NCBI RefSeq assembly: GCF_900314695.1
Contig: NZ_OMWD01000039.1
Coordinates: forward strand, 1 to 16,374
Source of the DNA: an uncultured Methanobrevibacter sp.
Lineage (GTDB): Archaea > Methanobacteriota > Methanobacteria > Methanobacteriales > Methanobacteriaceae
Length of the DNA stretch: 16,374 nucleotides
Reading direction: 5' to 3'
In this document: one piece after another, positions 8,017 through 16,171 of the stretch
Position numbering within the stretch: the first letter of the stretch is position 1
How the letters are laid out: every line of letters starts with the position of its first letter
Notes under the pieces: model-generated
Database searches by the model: none
What the model saw: only the letters and a program-made list of their open reading frames with translations
Told to the model about the DNA's origin: nothing
Translations under genes and position numbers: made by a program

Positions 8017-8041
8017 TTGTACTTCTTTCATTTCTTTTTTT
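7995..8041 (+). terminator. Hairpin terminator overlapping the end of the Ig/Ntn gene
   Basis: AAGTACAAT (7995-8003) pairs perfectly with ATTGTACTT (8016-8024), followed by a T-rich tract to 8041. The TGA stop (8014-8016) lies in the loop and touches the 3' arm. Confidence 0.75.
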
Positions 8042-8105
8042 AAATTCTGAAGTGATGTAAAGTCACTTTTTTAATTAAAGTTTCCCTGTTTGGAAAGTTA
8101 TCAAA

Positions 8106-8120
8106 AAAAAATATATTTTA
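8106..8120 (+). promoter_or_regulatory. Probable TATA box for the peptidase gene
   Basis: AAAAATATATTTTA lies about 60 bases before the proposed start at 8173, giving a short leader of about 30 bases. No other promoter-like element is seen in this 140-base gap. Confidence 0.45.
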
Positions 8121-8160
8121 TCTTAAACAAATTTAATTATCAATTAATAAGTTCATATTG

Positions 8161-8166
8161 GGGAGG
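8161..8166 (+). promoter_or_regulatory. Strong ribosome binding site that sets a TTG start at 8173
   Basis: GGGAGG, part of GGGGAGG (8160-8166), ends 6 bases before TTG at 8173. An in-frame TTG at 8158 would place this motif inside the gene, so the downstream TTG is the better start. Confidence 0.75.
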
Positions 8167-8172
8167 ACTGTT

Positions 8173-11100
8173 TTGTTTAATAGGAAATTAATTGTGATAA
8201 CAGTAATTCTTTCTTTTATACTTGCCGTTTCAGCGGTGAGTGCGGCAGATAATGATACTGATGAAATTGTCGGCATGGAAATATCTGATGATGTTATAGG
8301 TGCCGATTGTGACAATCAGTTAATTGGCGCTAATGATTCGGATAATGGCACTTTCGATGATTTGGCTAAAAAAATCAGCGCCGTTGAGGATGGGGGAGTG
8401 TTGAACCTTACAAAAGACTATAAATATTCTGACGGCTCAACAGGCGGAATCAAAATCAATAGGTCAATTACCATTGACGGAGGTGGAAACGCTCTGGATG
8501 GAAAACACATCTCCAGAATATTCAGCGTGACTGCAGGCAATGTGACTCTAAAGAATTTGAAGTTCATCAATGCCCAATTCACCGGCAATGGCGGTGCCAT
8601 TAACTGGAATGGAAAAGACGGCATCTTGATCAACTGCACTTTTGCTGGCTGTTCAGCATCAAATGGAGGGGCAGTATATGCATCCCTTTCAACACTCCAT
8701 TTTATTGACTGTTTCTTTTCAGACAATTCTGCAGCGAACGGAGGTTCTGCATATGTTGCAAATTCAATAGCTGAATTTACCAATGTCTCATTCATAAATA
8801 ATAGGGCAACCAATTCTTCCGCAGCCATCTTCAGCATGCTTTCAATCAATTCGATAGATGGATGTGATTTCATCAATAATTCCGTAAGTGCCAGGTCTCC
8901 CTTTGGAGGAGCAATTGCCTTTTATCAATATGAAAGCAATATAAGAAATTCAAGATTCATCAACAATTCAATAAATGGGGAATATGGCTACGGAAGCTCA
9001 ATATTCAATTACGGCATTGTGAATGTGGAAAACACCACAATTGCAAACAACACCCAGAACACCCGAAACAGAATCGAGGATGCACTTTATACCATAATCG
9101 GTAAGGCCAATCTGAAAGCCTGCACTGTAGAAAACAATTCCTGCATCGGTGATGAGGACATAATCTATGCTCTCTTTTGGCCGATGGTGTTTGACAAGGT
9201 ATTTGATGAGACAGATGCATTCATTCCGGCAAAGTATGACCTTAGAAACGTTACTCTCGAAAACGGCACAAGCATATCATATGTCTCCCCAGTCAAGAAC
9301 CAGGGAAATTCAGGTACCTGCTGGGCTTTTGCTGCAATCGGTGCTTTGGAGTCATATATGCTTGAAAGTGAAAACAGGCTGTATAACTTTTCTGAAAACC
9401 ATCAGAAAAACATAATGGGTCCATATACGAATGGCGGCTGGGTATTCTTGAGGGGAGGCGGAACTGCCAAAACGCTTGCATACTGGAGCAGATGGTCAGG
9501 ACCTGTCAATGCCAGTGACGATCCGTTCAATGAAAGTTCCAAGGTATCCCCAACCAATCTGACCGTCATTAAACATGTTCAGGATGTTGTATATCTTCCG
9601 GTAATGGATATTGCTCAGTTAAAGCTTGCAGTGTTGAAATACGGTTCTGTCGTTATCGGATATAAATTTATTCAACCTGAAATCAAGATAGTCAATGGAA
9701 CAACCTTTGAAAGTGAAGTCTCACCGTTAGTGGCATTGCCTCAGTTTTCTACCCATGTAGTCGATATCGTCGGATGGGATGATAACTATCCAGGCTCCAA
9801 TTTTGGTGAAAACATTCCCGATGGAGCATTCATATTGAAAAACAGTTTCGGTACAAATGAGTATAATACAAAATTGAATAAGACAATCTATTATGAAGGC
9901 GAGGGCTTCAACTACATCTCATATTATGACCTGACACTTTCAAAGGAAAACATTCCCTTTGCAATAGTGAATGTGGAGAATACAGACAACTATAGGGAGA
10001 ACTATTATTATGATCCTGCCGGAACACTTGTCAATTTAGGATTCAATAACCAAACAGCATGGCTTTCCAATCAGTTCGTTTCAAACAACTCTTACCCTCT
10101 TGCAGCATTCAGTCTATATACCTTCGGGGTCGATTCCACCTATGAAGCTTATGTCTATGTCAACGACAATCTTGCACACACCCAATGCGGTGTCATTCAC
10201 AATCCCGGATACAGTACAGTCAAATTGAGCGATTACGTTTGGCTGAACAAAAATGACGTTTTCAGGATAACATTAAAGTTAACCACTCCAAACTGCACAT
10301 ATCCGATTCCCATCAGCTGCGATGTCGATGAATGGATTGCCAATACGTCTTCATCTCCAAACCAGTCATTCATAAGTCCTGACGGCATCAACTGGATAGA
10401 TTTGCATTACGCACATAACGTTTTCTATCAAAACTCAGGCAGCGTAAGTTACGCTGAATTTTCAAATGCAGTCGTCTGTTTAAAGGCTTTCACATTCGAT
10501 TTTGGAATAATTACAGAGGACATGGCTAAAATCTATAAAAACAATTCCATGTTTGAGGCTAAAATAGGTGAGGGCAATAAAGTCATATTCTTTGAGGTTG
10601 ACGGCATTAACCATACCCGCATAAGCGATGAAAACGGAGTGGCCAAATTGGAAATTGACCTGAATCCGGGCAACTATACAATCAAAACTTACTATGCAAA
10701 CTTCAGCAATGAAAACAATATTGAAGTGTTGCCTACACTGATAGCCAAAGATTTGGTTAAACACTATGGGGATGGATCAAAGTTTTACATTTCACTGATT
10801 GACACTGCAGGAAATCCTGCTGCAAATGCAAGCATTGCAATGAAAATTGATGGCGTATCCTATAGCCGGCCAACCGATAAAAACGGAAATGCCAGCTTAG
10901 ACATCAATCAAAAGCCGGGCAAATATGTTTTGACTGCCGTTGATTCGTTGACTGGACTTGAAATGTCCTATGACATTACTGTCCTTCAACCCAAAAAGTC
11001 CACTCCAAAGATTGTGGCCAATAAGAAAACGTTCCTCGCAACCACCAAAACCAAGAAGTACACAATAACCTTAAAGAACAATGCTGGAAAGGCAATCAGG

Positions 11101-11568
11101 AATGTGAAAGTCACTTTGAAGTTAAACGGCAAAACATATAAGGCCACCACCAACTCCAATGGAAAGGCAACCTTTAAAATCACCAAACTTTCGAAGAATG
11201 GAAGCTATAAGGCAACTGTAGTATACGATGGAAGCATCATGTATGACAAGGCAACCAAAACCGTTAAAGTAACTGTTAAAAAGGCAACTCCAAAATTGTC
11301 TGCCAAAGCAAAGACATTTAAAAGGTCTGTAAAAACCAAAAAATACACTGTTACTTTAAAAACCAACAAAAACAAGGTTATGAAGAATGTAAAACTTACC
11401 CTTAAGGTCAACAAGAAAATATACAAAGCAAAAACCAACAAGAAAGGTAAAGCGACCTTTAAAATCACTAAATTGACTAAAAAAGGTAAGTTCACTGCTG
11501 TTGTCAAGTTTGTAGGAAACAAATACTTCTATGCTAAAACTGTAAAACCAAAAATTACTGTTAAGTAG
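8173..11568 (+). CDS. Secreted papain-like (C1A) cysteine peptidase with beta-helix, lectin-like and Ig-like domains
   Basis: A 1131-residue protein from the TTG at 8173. A signal peptide (1-24, ending VSA) is followed by a beta-helix (about 75-330; FINN, NGGAI and NGGAVYA turns). The peptidase (about 351-590) has all papain-family residues: oxyanion Gln377 (KNQGNSG), nucleophile Cys383 (GTCWAF), His528 (THVVDIVGWDD) and Asn557 (KNSFG, where papains usually have NSWG). A domain of about 190 residues follows that fits the lectin-like domain commonly placed after archaeal and bacterial C1A domains. Four Ig-like modules end the protein (from about 780, 853, 940 and 1036); the last two are lysine-rich and nearly match the ends of the neighbouring ALPs. 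No ordinary papain propeptide is visible, so activation control may differ. It should act outside the cell at the wall surface, on proteins or wall peptides; the substrate is unknown. Confidence 0.88.
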   Translation: MFNRKLIVITVILSFILAVSAVSAADNDTDEIVGMEISDDVIGADCDNQLIGANDSDNGTFDDLAKKISAVEDGGVLNLTKDYKYSDGSTGGIKINRSITIDGGGNALDGKHISRIFSVTAGNVTLKNLKFINAQFTGNGGAINWNGKDGILINCTFAGCSASNGGAVYASLSTLHFIDCFFSDNSAANGGSAYVANSIAEFTNVSFINNRATNSSAAIFSMLSINSIDGCDFINNSVSARSPFGGAIAFYQYESNIRNSRFINNSINGEYGYGSSIFNYGIVNVENTTIANNTQNTRNRIEDALYTIIGKANLKACTVENNSCIGDEDIIYALFWPMVFDKVFDETDAFIPAKYDLRNVTLENGTSISYVSPVKNQGNSGTCWAFAAIGALESYMLESENRLYNFSENHQKNIMGPYTNGGWVFLRGGGTAKTLAYWSRWSGPVNASDDPFNESSKVSPTNLTVIKHVQDVVYLPVMDIAQLKLAVLKYGSVVIGYKFIQPEIKIVNGTTFESEVSPLVALPQFSTHVVDIVGWDDNYPGSNFGENIPDGAFILKNSFGTNEYNTKLNKTIYYEGEGFNYISYYDLTLSKENIPFAIVNVENTDNYRENYYYDPAGTLVNLGFNNQTAWLSNQFVSNNSYPLAAFSLYTFGVDSTYEAYVYVNDNLAHTQCGVIHNPGYSTVKLSDYVWLNKNDVFRITLKLTTPNCTYPIPISCDVDEWIANTSSSPNQSFISPDGINWIDLHYAHNVFYQNSGSVSYAEFSNAVVCLKAFTFDFGIITEDMAKIYKNNSMFEAKIGEGNKVIFFEVDGINHTRISDENGVAKLEIDLNPGNYTIKTYYANFSNENNIEVLPTLIAKDLVKHYGDGSKFYISLIDTAGNPAANASIAMKIDGVSYSRPTDKNGNASLDINQKPGKYVLTAVDSLTGLEMSYDITVLQPKKSTPKIVANKKTFLATTKTKKYTITLKNNAGKAIRNVKVTLKLNGKTYKATTNSNGKATFKITKLSKNGSYKATVVYDGSIMYDKATKTVKVTVKKATPKLSAKAKTFKRSVKTKKYTVTLKTNKNKVMKNVKLTLKVNKKIYKAKTNKKGKATFKITKLTKKGKFTAVVKFVGNKYFYAKTVKPKITVK

Positions 11569-11605
11569 GTAGAACTCTACCTACAATTTCTATTTTTTAT
11601 TTTTT
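11565..11605 (+). terminator. Hairpin terminator overlapping the stop codon of the peptidase gene
   Basis: GTAGGTAGA (11565-11573) is the exact complement of TCTACCTAC (11576-11584), followed by a T-rich tract to 11605. The TAG stop (11566-11568) is within the 5' arm. Confidence 0.8.
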
Positions 11606-11790
11606 CCTATACATTCATCATCTGGAATAGGTCTATTTTTATAATCGGTAATGTTTGATTGCATGGATGATTAATAATTTTCATGGTTTTTGGTATATCT
11701 GTTAATATAATTCTATTATTTGTATAGTTTCTAAAGGGCTAAAATCAGAATGGGTATTTTATATAATTGCTAGATGTCTTATATTCATTA

Positions 11791-11810
11791 CGGGTATATA
11801 TAAATATATT
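11791..11810 (+). promoter_or_regulatory. Candidate TATA box for the last ALP
   Basis: GGGTATATATAAATATATTT is the strongest TATA-like element and would give a leader of about 100 bases. A second candidate, CAATATAAAACATT at 11878-11891, would give a leader of about 20 bases. Sequence alone does not decide between them. Confidence 0.45.
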
Positions 11811-11920
11811 TGTTGATAGACTTTTAATTGTATTGAATGTTTTAGATAAAAACAATAGGTTTAAAGATTGTTCGTTCAATATAAAACATTTTTATCAAAA
11901 TATTATTCATTGGAAATAAT

Positions 11921-11925
11921 AGGAG
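11921..11925 (+). promoter_or_regulatory. Ribosome binding site that sets the ATG at 11934
   Basis: AGGAG lies 8 bases before ATG 11934, which opens directly into a signal peptide (MKRNFLILL). An in-frame TTG at 11868 would add 22 non-signal residues and has no such motif. Confidence 0.8.
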
Positions 11926-11933
11926 AATGGATT

Positions 11934-12857
11934 ATGAAGAGAAATTTTTTAATTTTACTATGTCTGATTTTATTTATTGTTTCTATTGCCGGCGTATCAG
12001 CAACAGAAGATGTAAATCAGACAGATAATCTAGAATTATCTTCGAATAGTAATTCTGAAGATAAAGTTGACTTAGACAATAATAATGGTCTGGATGAAAA
12101 TGATGATTTAAGCGAAAAACTTGAATCCGATTCAAATATCCTGGCAATGTCTAAGGCAGATAAACTGACAGGAAAAACAATTGATGTTGAAAATTTCACA
12201 TTTAAAGATATTCAAAAAGCAGTTAACAGTGCAGATGAAGGAGATACTGTTTATCTAAAAGCAGGAACATACCTCAATAATGAAAATGGACCAATCAGTA
12301 TTAATCAAAATAATATCTCTATTGTCGGTGTAAAAGATTCCACAATTCTGGATGCCCAAAAAACATCAGGAATATTCGATATTTATGCCACTAGTGGCAT
12401 TACTATAAAAGATATTGTTTTTATAAATGGTAATGTCAGTTTGGGTGGTGCTATTCATGTTTTTAATGCTATTGATAATTTTAATATTGATGCTACTTTC
12501 ATTAATAACACTGCAGAATATTATGGTGGAGCAAACTACTTCTTTCGTACTGTTTCAGACTCATATATTTCTGGAACTTATATTAATAACACTGCATATT
12601 ATGGTGGAGCAAACTACTTCCATAATGTTGTTTCAAATGTGAATAGTTCTGGAACTTATATTAATAACACTGCAGAACATTCTGGTGGAGCAAACTACTT
12701 CCGTAGTGTTGTTTCAAATGTGAATAGTTCTGGAACTTATATTAATAACACTGCAGAATATTATGGTGGAGCAAACTACTTCCTTGAGGCTGTTTCAGAC
12801 TCAGATATTCTTCTTTCGTACTGTTTCAGACTCAGATATTTCTGGAACTTATATTAA
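11934..12857 (+). CDS. N-terminal ALP fragment: signal peptide and Pmp-like beta-helix
   Basis: The part that can be translated from the real start: 307 residues. A signal peptide (1-23, ending VSA) precedes an acidic Asn/Asp-rich stretch (about 24-65). A pectate-lyase-like beta-helix opening follows (FKDIQKAVNSADEGDTVYLKAGTY is the recognisable part). Four turns then contain (T)YINNTA...GGANYF, where the first ALP has GGAIYI. The last 16 or so residues, after SDSDI, are frameshift junk. If secreted, it would be a short beta-helix without the Ig-like stalk or the wall-binding end, so it would probably be released. The fold is inferred from the motif pattern. Confidence 0.7.
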   Translation: MKRNFLILLCLILFIVSIAGVSATEDVNQTDNLELSSNSNSEDKVDLDNNNGLDENDDLSEKLESDSNILAMSKADKLTGKTIDVENFTFKDIQKAVNSADEGDTVYLKAGTYLNNENGPISINQNNISIVGVKDSTILDAQKTSGIFDIYATSGITIKDIVFINGNVSLGGAIHVFNAIDNFNIDATFINNTAEYYGGANYFFRTVSDSYISGTYINNTAYYGGANYFHNVVSNVNSSGTYINNTAEHSGGANYFRSVVSNVNSSGTYINNTAEYYGGANYFLEAVSDSDILLSYCFRLRYFWNLY

Positions 12858-13091
12858 TAACACTGCATATTATGGTGGAGCAAACTACTTCTATGGTACG
12901 GTTTCAAATGTGAATAGTTCTGGAACTTATATTAATAACACTGCAGAATATTATGGTGGAGCAAACTACTTCCTTGAGGCTGTTTCAGACTCAGATATTA
13001 CTCAGATATTTCTGGAACTTATATTAATAACACTGCAGAACATTCTGGTGGAGCAAACTACTTCAATGGTACGGTTTCAAATGTGAATATT
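12570..13091 (+). repeat. Array of 81/78-bp near-identical tandem repeats in the ALP
   Basis: Units begin TCTGGAACTTATATTAATAA: 12570-12647 (78), 12648-12728 (81), 12729-12809 (81), a 31-base partial at 12810-12840, 12841-12918 (78), 12919-12999 (81), an extra 11 bases, and 13011-13091 (81). The units at 12729 and 12919 are identical over all 81 bases. Short units lack one codon (GAA) after ACTGCA. A leading partial unit lies before 12570 and a trailing one after 13091. This is coding sequence (26-27 residues per turn), so it is not a CRISPR array. Confidence 0.9.
12989..13010 (+). repeat. 11-bp tandem duplication causing a frameshift
   Basis: ACTCAGATATT is present at 12989-12999 and again at 13000-13010, where the matching place in every other unit has it once. 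Eleven added bases shift the frame by two, which returns the reading to the original frame after the 50-base loss upstream. Confidence 0.9.
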
Positions 13092-15932
13092 TCTGGAACT
13101 TATATTAATAACACTGCAGATGGTACTGGATTAATATACTTTAATGACTATAATAATGTGGGTTTAAATGCGACTATTAGTGATGCAATTTTTATAAATA
13201 ACAAATGCACAGATGTAATCTATGTTAGAACCAATGGTGTTGTTGCATATAATAACTGGTTTGGAAATAATGCTACAAATTATAATGAAAAACCAAAAAC
13301 CCATAATGTAAACATGATTAACTGGCTGTTCTTGAATGCTACTGCTGATCCTAGTAGAATTGGAGTGGGCAATAGCTCAAAAATTGCATTTGTATTGCAG
13401 TCATACAATGAAACTTCTGATGTTGGCTTGTATGATGCATCAAAAATGAATGTAAATTTGACTTTATCACAAACACTCGGAGAACTGGATAAAACCTCAG
13501 CATTAATTAGTGAAAAAATAGTATACACTGCTAAAAATGTTGGAAATGCAACCGTTACAGGTAAATTTGAAACTGTATCATATACCTTAAGCTTAACTAA
13601 TACTAAAAATCCTACCAACATTACTGTCGCTAATTCTACTGTTGATTTAAAAGTTGGAGATGTGGTTGATTCAGGTGCTACTTTAACTCCTGCTGATGCA
13701 GGCAACTTAACATACACTTCAGGCAATACAAGTGTTGCCATAGTTGAAAAAGGAAAAATCAAAGCATTAGCCAATGGTACTGCTGTTATTACCCTCAGTT
13801 TCCCCGGCAATGAAAATTATACAGCCGCTGAAAATAAAACTATCAATGTTACTGTTAATTTAAAGGATGCAATCATCAGCGTAAATAACTCCACTTTGGA
13901 TTTATTTGTAGATGATAATTTCACTGTTGTTGCTACTACATCTCCTGCTGGTTTGAAGGTCACTTTCGTTCCGGATGATTCTGGTGTTTACATTGTTGAT
14001 GGAAATGGCAATGTCACCGCTTTGAGGGAGGGTACTGGACATATTCTTGTTAAAGTTGGCGGCGACGGAGTTTACGCTGAAAATACTACTGAAATTACTG
14101 TTAGTGTAAGTAAAATACCTACTGAGATTACATTAACAAATGCAACTCTTGATTTGAAAGTTAATGAAATTGTTGACGGTTTGGCGAATCTGACTCCTGC
14201 CGATGCAGGCAATTTGACATTCATCTCCAGTGATGAGGATATTGTCTTTGTGGCTGATGGTAGGATTTTAGCTCGTGGTAAAGGTAATGCTAATGTTACC
14301 GTTTCATTTGCAGGTAATGATAAGTATGAAGCCGCCTTAAACAGAACAATCTACGTTAATGTTTCATTGAAAGATGCCAGCGTCAGCGTTGAAAATGATA
14401 CTTTGGAGCTTAAAGTTGATGAAAGGTATGATCTTAATGCAACAGCAGTTCCTAGTTTCCTGAATGTTGAATATGTTTCCAGTAATGAGTCTGTTGCTAC
14501 TGTTACAGATTACGGCATTGTCACTGCTGTAGGTGAAGGCACAACCACTATTACATTAACTGTTGGAAATGACGTGACTTATGCTGTCAACACAACCAAC
14601 GTTACTGTGACAGTAAGCAAAATCCCTACTGAAATCACAGTTGATACTACTCCATTAGACTTGTTTGTTGGTGATGAGATTGTTATTGTTGCTAATTTGA
14701 CTCCTGCTGGTGCAGGCAATGTCACTTTCACATCCAGTGATTATGATGTTGTTGATTTTGATTTTGAAGGCAATGTTATTGCTCAAGGTAAAGGTCAAGC
14801 AATTATCACTGTTTCCTTTGCAGGTGATGATAAGTATGCAGCTGCTGAAAACAAGACTATCATTATAAATGTCAGCTTGGATAATGCCAGCGTCACTGTA
14901 GATAACAATACTTTGGATTTAAAAGTTGGTGAAACATCTGCAATTAATGCCACCAAACATCCTGACACAATAATGCTCGATATTACATATACATCCAGCA
15001 ATAACTCTGTTGCTACTGTAGATAAAAAGGGTATTGTTACTGCTGTAGGTGAAGGTACTGCAGTCATTACCGTTGAGGTGGGTGATGATGAAATCTATGC
15101 TAAAAATTCAACCACTGTTAATGTAACTGTAAGAAAGATAGCTACTGAAATTGAATCTTCTGCAGTCACAACAGTTTATAACGTTGATAAAAATCTCATT
15201 GTCACTTTAAAGGATGCCGACGGCAAGCCAATCAGAGGAGCCAATATAACTGTTGACTTGAACGGTGCTAAAACATACACTACTGATAAAAAAGGTCAGA
15301 TTACTGTTTCAACCAAAGGTCTTGCTCCTAAAGCATACACTGCTAAAATAACATTCAAAGGTGACAGCAAATATGCTAAATCAACCAAAGATGTTAAAGT
15401 TACTGTCAAAAAGGCAACTCCTAAAATAACTGCTAAAGCAAAAACATTCAAGACAACCACTAAAACCAAGAAATATTCAATTGTCTTGAAAAACAATGTT
15501 AATAAGCCAATTAAAAAAGCAACAGTGTACTTGAAAGTCAGTGGTAAGACATATAAGGCCACTACAAATTCTAAAGGCAAGGCTACCTTCAAGATCACCA
15601 AGCTCAACAAAGCAGGCAAATTCAAGGCAACCATAACCTATAAAGGAAACAAGTACTACAACAAAGCGACCAAAAAAGTAACCATCAAGGTCAAGTCTGT
15701 GTGGAAAACAGTTTCAAAAGGAAGCAAAAACTCAGCAATCGTCAAAAAGATCCAACGTGCTTTGAAAAACAATGGATATTATCTTGAATACAATGGCCGT
15801 TACCTGAAGGTTGACGGCATCTATTGGGATTATACCGAAATGGCTGTAAAAGAGTTCCAAAACGACAAGGTCCTTAAAGTAACAGGAAAAGTTGACGAAA
15901 AAACTGCCAAAAAACTTGGAATAATTAAGTAG
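13083..15932 (+). CDS. C-terminal ALP fragment: six Big_2-like repeats, two Ig modules, PG_binding_1-like domain
   Basis: An open frame of 949 residues. The GTG at 13083 is only a codon inside a repeat and has no ribosome binding site; the frame really runs back to about 13005, so this part is probably not translated on its own. The end of the beta-helix has WFGNN at about 13260. A linker domain matching that of the first ALP (LFLNATA, TLGELDKT) follows. Six Ig-like repeats of about 85 residues come next (13605-15130), strictly alternating KxPTxI and LKDA types. Two basic Ig-like modules follow (15133-15405 and 15406-15690). The last 78 residues (15697-15929) fit a peptidoglycan-binding-1 domain: GSKNSAIVKKIQRAL, DGIYWDYTEMAVKEFQ and TGKVDEKTAKKLGI. 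The other ALPs here lack this domain. It would hold the protein on the wall, presumably on pseudomurein. Confidence 0.72.
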   Translation: MNISGTYINNTADGTGLIYFNDYNNVGLNATISDAIFINNKCTDVIYVRTNGVVAYNNWFGNNATNYNEKPKTHNVNMINWLFLNATADPSRIGVGNSSKIAFVLQSYNETSDVGLYDASKMNVNLTLSQTLGELDKTSALISEKIVYTAKNVGNATVTGKFETVSYTLSLTNTKNPTNITVANSTVDLKVGDVVDSGATLTPADAGNLTYTSGNTSVAIVEKGKIKALANGTAVITLSFPGNENYTAAENKTINVTVNLKDAIISVNNSTLDLFVDDNFTVVATTSPAGLKVTFVPDDSGVYIVDGNGNVTALREGTGHILVKVGGDGVYAENTTEITVSVSKIPTEITLTNATLDLKVNEIVDGLANLTPADAGNLTFISSDEDIVFVADGRILARGKGNANVTVSFAGNDKYEAALNRTIYVNVSLKDASVSVENDTLELKVDERYDLNATAVPSFLNVEYVSSNESVATVTDYGIVTAVGEGTTTITLTVGNDVTYAVNTTNVTVTVSKIPTEITVDTTPLDLFVGDEIVIVANLTPAGAGNVTFTSSDYDVVDFDFEGNVIAQGKGQAIITVSFAGDDKYAAAENKTIIINVSLDNASVTVDNNTLDLKVGETSAINATKHPDTIMLDITYTSSNNSVATVDKKGIVTAVGEGTAVITVEVGDDEIYAKNSTTVNVTVRKIATEIESSAVTTVYNVDKNLIVTLKDADGKPIRGANITVDLNGAKTYTTDKKGQITVSTKGLAPKAYTAKITFKGDSKYAKSTKDVKVTVKKATPKITAKAKTFKTTTKTKKYSIVLKNNVNKPIKKATVYLKVSGKTYKATTNSKGKATFKITKLNKAGKFKATITYKGNKYYNKATKKVTIKVKSVWKTVSKGSKNSAIVKKIQRALKNNGYYLEYNGRYLKVDGIYWDYTEMAVKEFQNDKVLKVTGKVDEKTAKKLGIIK

Positions 15933-15967
15933 GTAAAAACACTACCTACAACCTTTTTTATTTTTTT
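15929..15967 (+). terminator. Hairpin terminator overlapping the stop codon of the last ALP
   Basis: GTAGGTA (15929-15935) pairs with TACCTAC (15943-15949) around a seven-base loop, followed by a T-rich tract to 15967. The TAG stop (15930-15932) is in the 5' arm, and the arm sequence is the same as in the terminator at 11565. Confidence 0.8.
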
Positions 15968-16171
15968 CATGTACATTTGCGTACTTGATTGCACTATTTT
16001 TTATAACTATATTCGTTTACTTTCATGATTGATTATTTATTTGGCTGTTTTTGGAATTAACAATCAAAATATTCATATGTAATTTCGATTATTATGGGAT
16101 TTGTTATGGTAGTTGAAAATGTTATTATCTAATCTGTGTAAAATAGTATTAGTTAATGCAGAGGAACTTAA
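15933..16171. other. Intergenic region with the second copy of the ALP 3' flank
   Basis: Bases 15967-16085 match 5905-6020, including TTGATTGCACTATTTTTT-like and TTATTTGGCTGTTTTTG blocks. The remaining 85 bases lead up to a small truncated reading frame at 16172. No RNA gene is seen. Confidence 0.6.

Larger units (their letters stand above)
11569..11933. other. Intergenic region with terminator, promoter and long leader
   Basis: After the terminator there is a faint similarity to the 3' flanks at 5905 and 15967 (CCTATACATT and TTGATTGCATG). Promoter elements then follow. I see no gene in this stretch. Confidence 0.55.
11934..15932 (+). pseudogene. Frameshifted adhesin-like protein with a C-terminal wall-binding domain (whole locus)
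   Basis: Read with two corrections, this is one ALP gene of about 1330 codons with its own ribosome binding site and terminator. As written it is broken twice within an 81-bp repeat array. After 12809 the array loses 50 bases, so the frame shifts and translation ends at 12857. At 13000-13010 an 11-base copy of ACTCAGATATT brings the reading back to the original frame. Between the two, adhesin sequence continues in another frame (12810-13000). Both events sit in near-identical repeats. They could be real decay, a reversible length change that switches the gene off, or an assembly error. The quality of the downstream coding sequence, with no other stop over 2.9 kb, argues that the damage is recent or switchable. 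Confidence 0.75.

Noticed and set aside
9167..9415. 82-codon plus-strand frame inside the peptidase gene
   Set aside because: It lies wholly within the catalytic part of the C1A domain in another frame; the peptidase frame has all active-site residues.
12763..13086. Separate 107-residue protein inside the repeat array
   Set aside because: Its ends are out-of-frame readings; only the middle (12810-13000) reads as adhesin repeat, and it is the piece between the two frameshifts of the ALP gene.
12570..13091. CRISPR array
   Set aside because: The repeats are directly adjacent 78/81-bp coding units without unique spacers and encode beta-helix turns.
15296..15634. Long minus-strand frames opposite the lysine-rich Ig modules (also at 5466-5822, 10986-11186, 11205-11522)
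   Set aside because: They recur wherever the same module occurs, as an effect of AAA/AAG-rich and ACT/GTT-rich codons read on the other strand. They are shadows, not genes.
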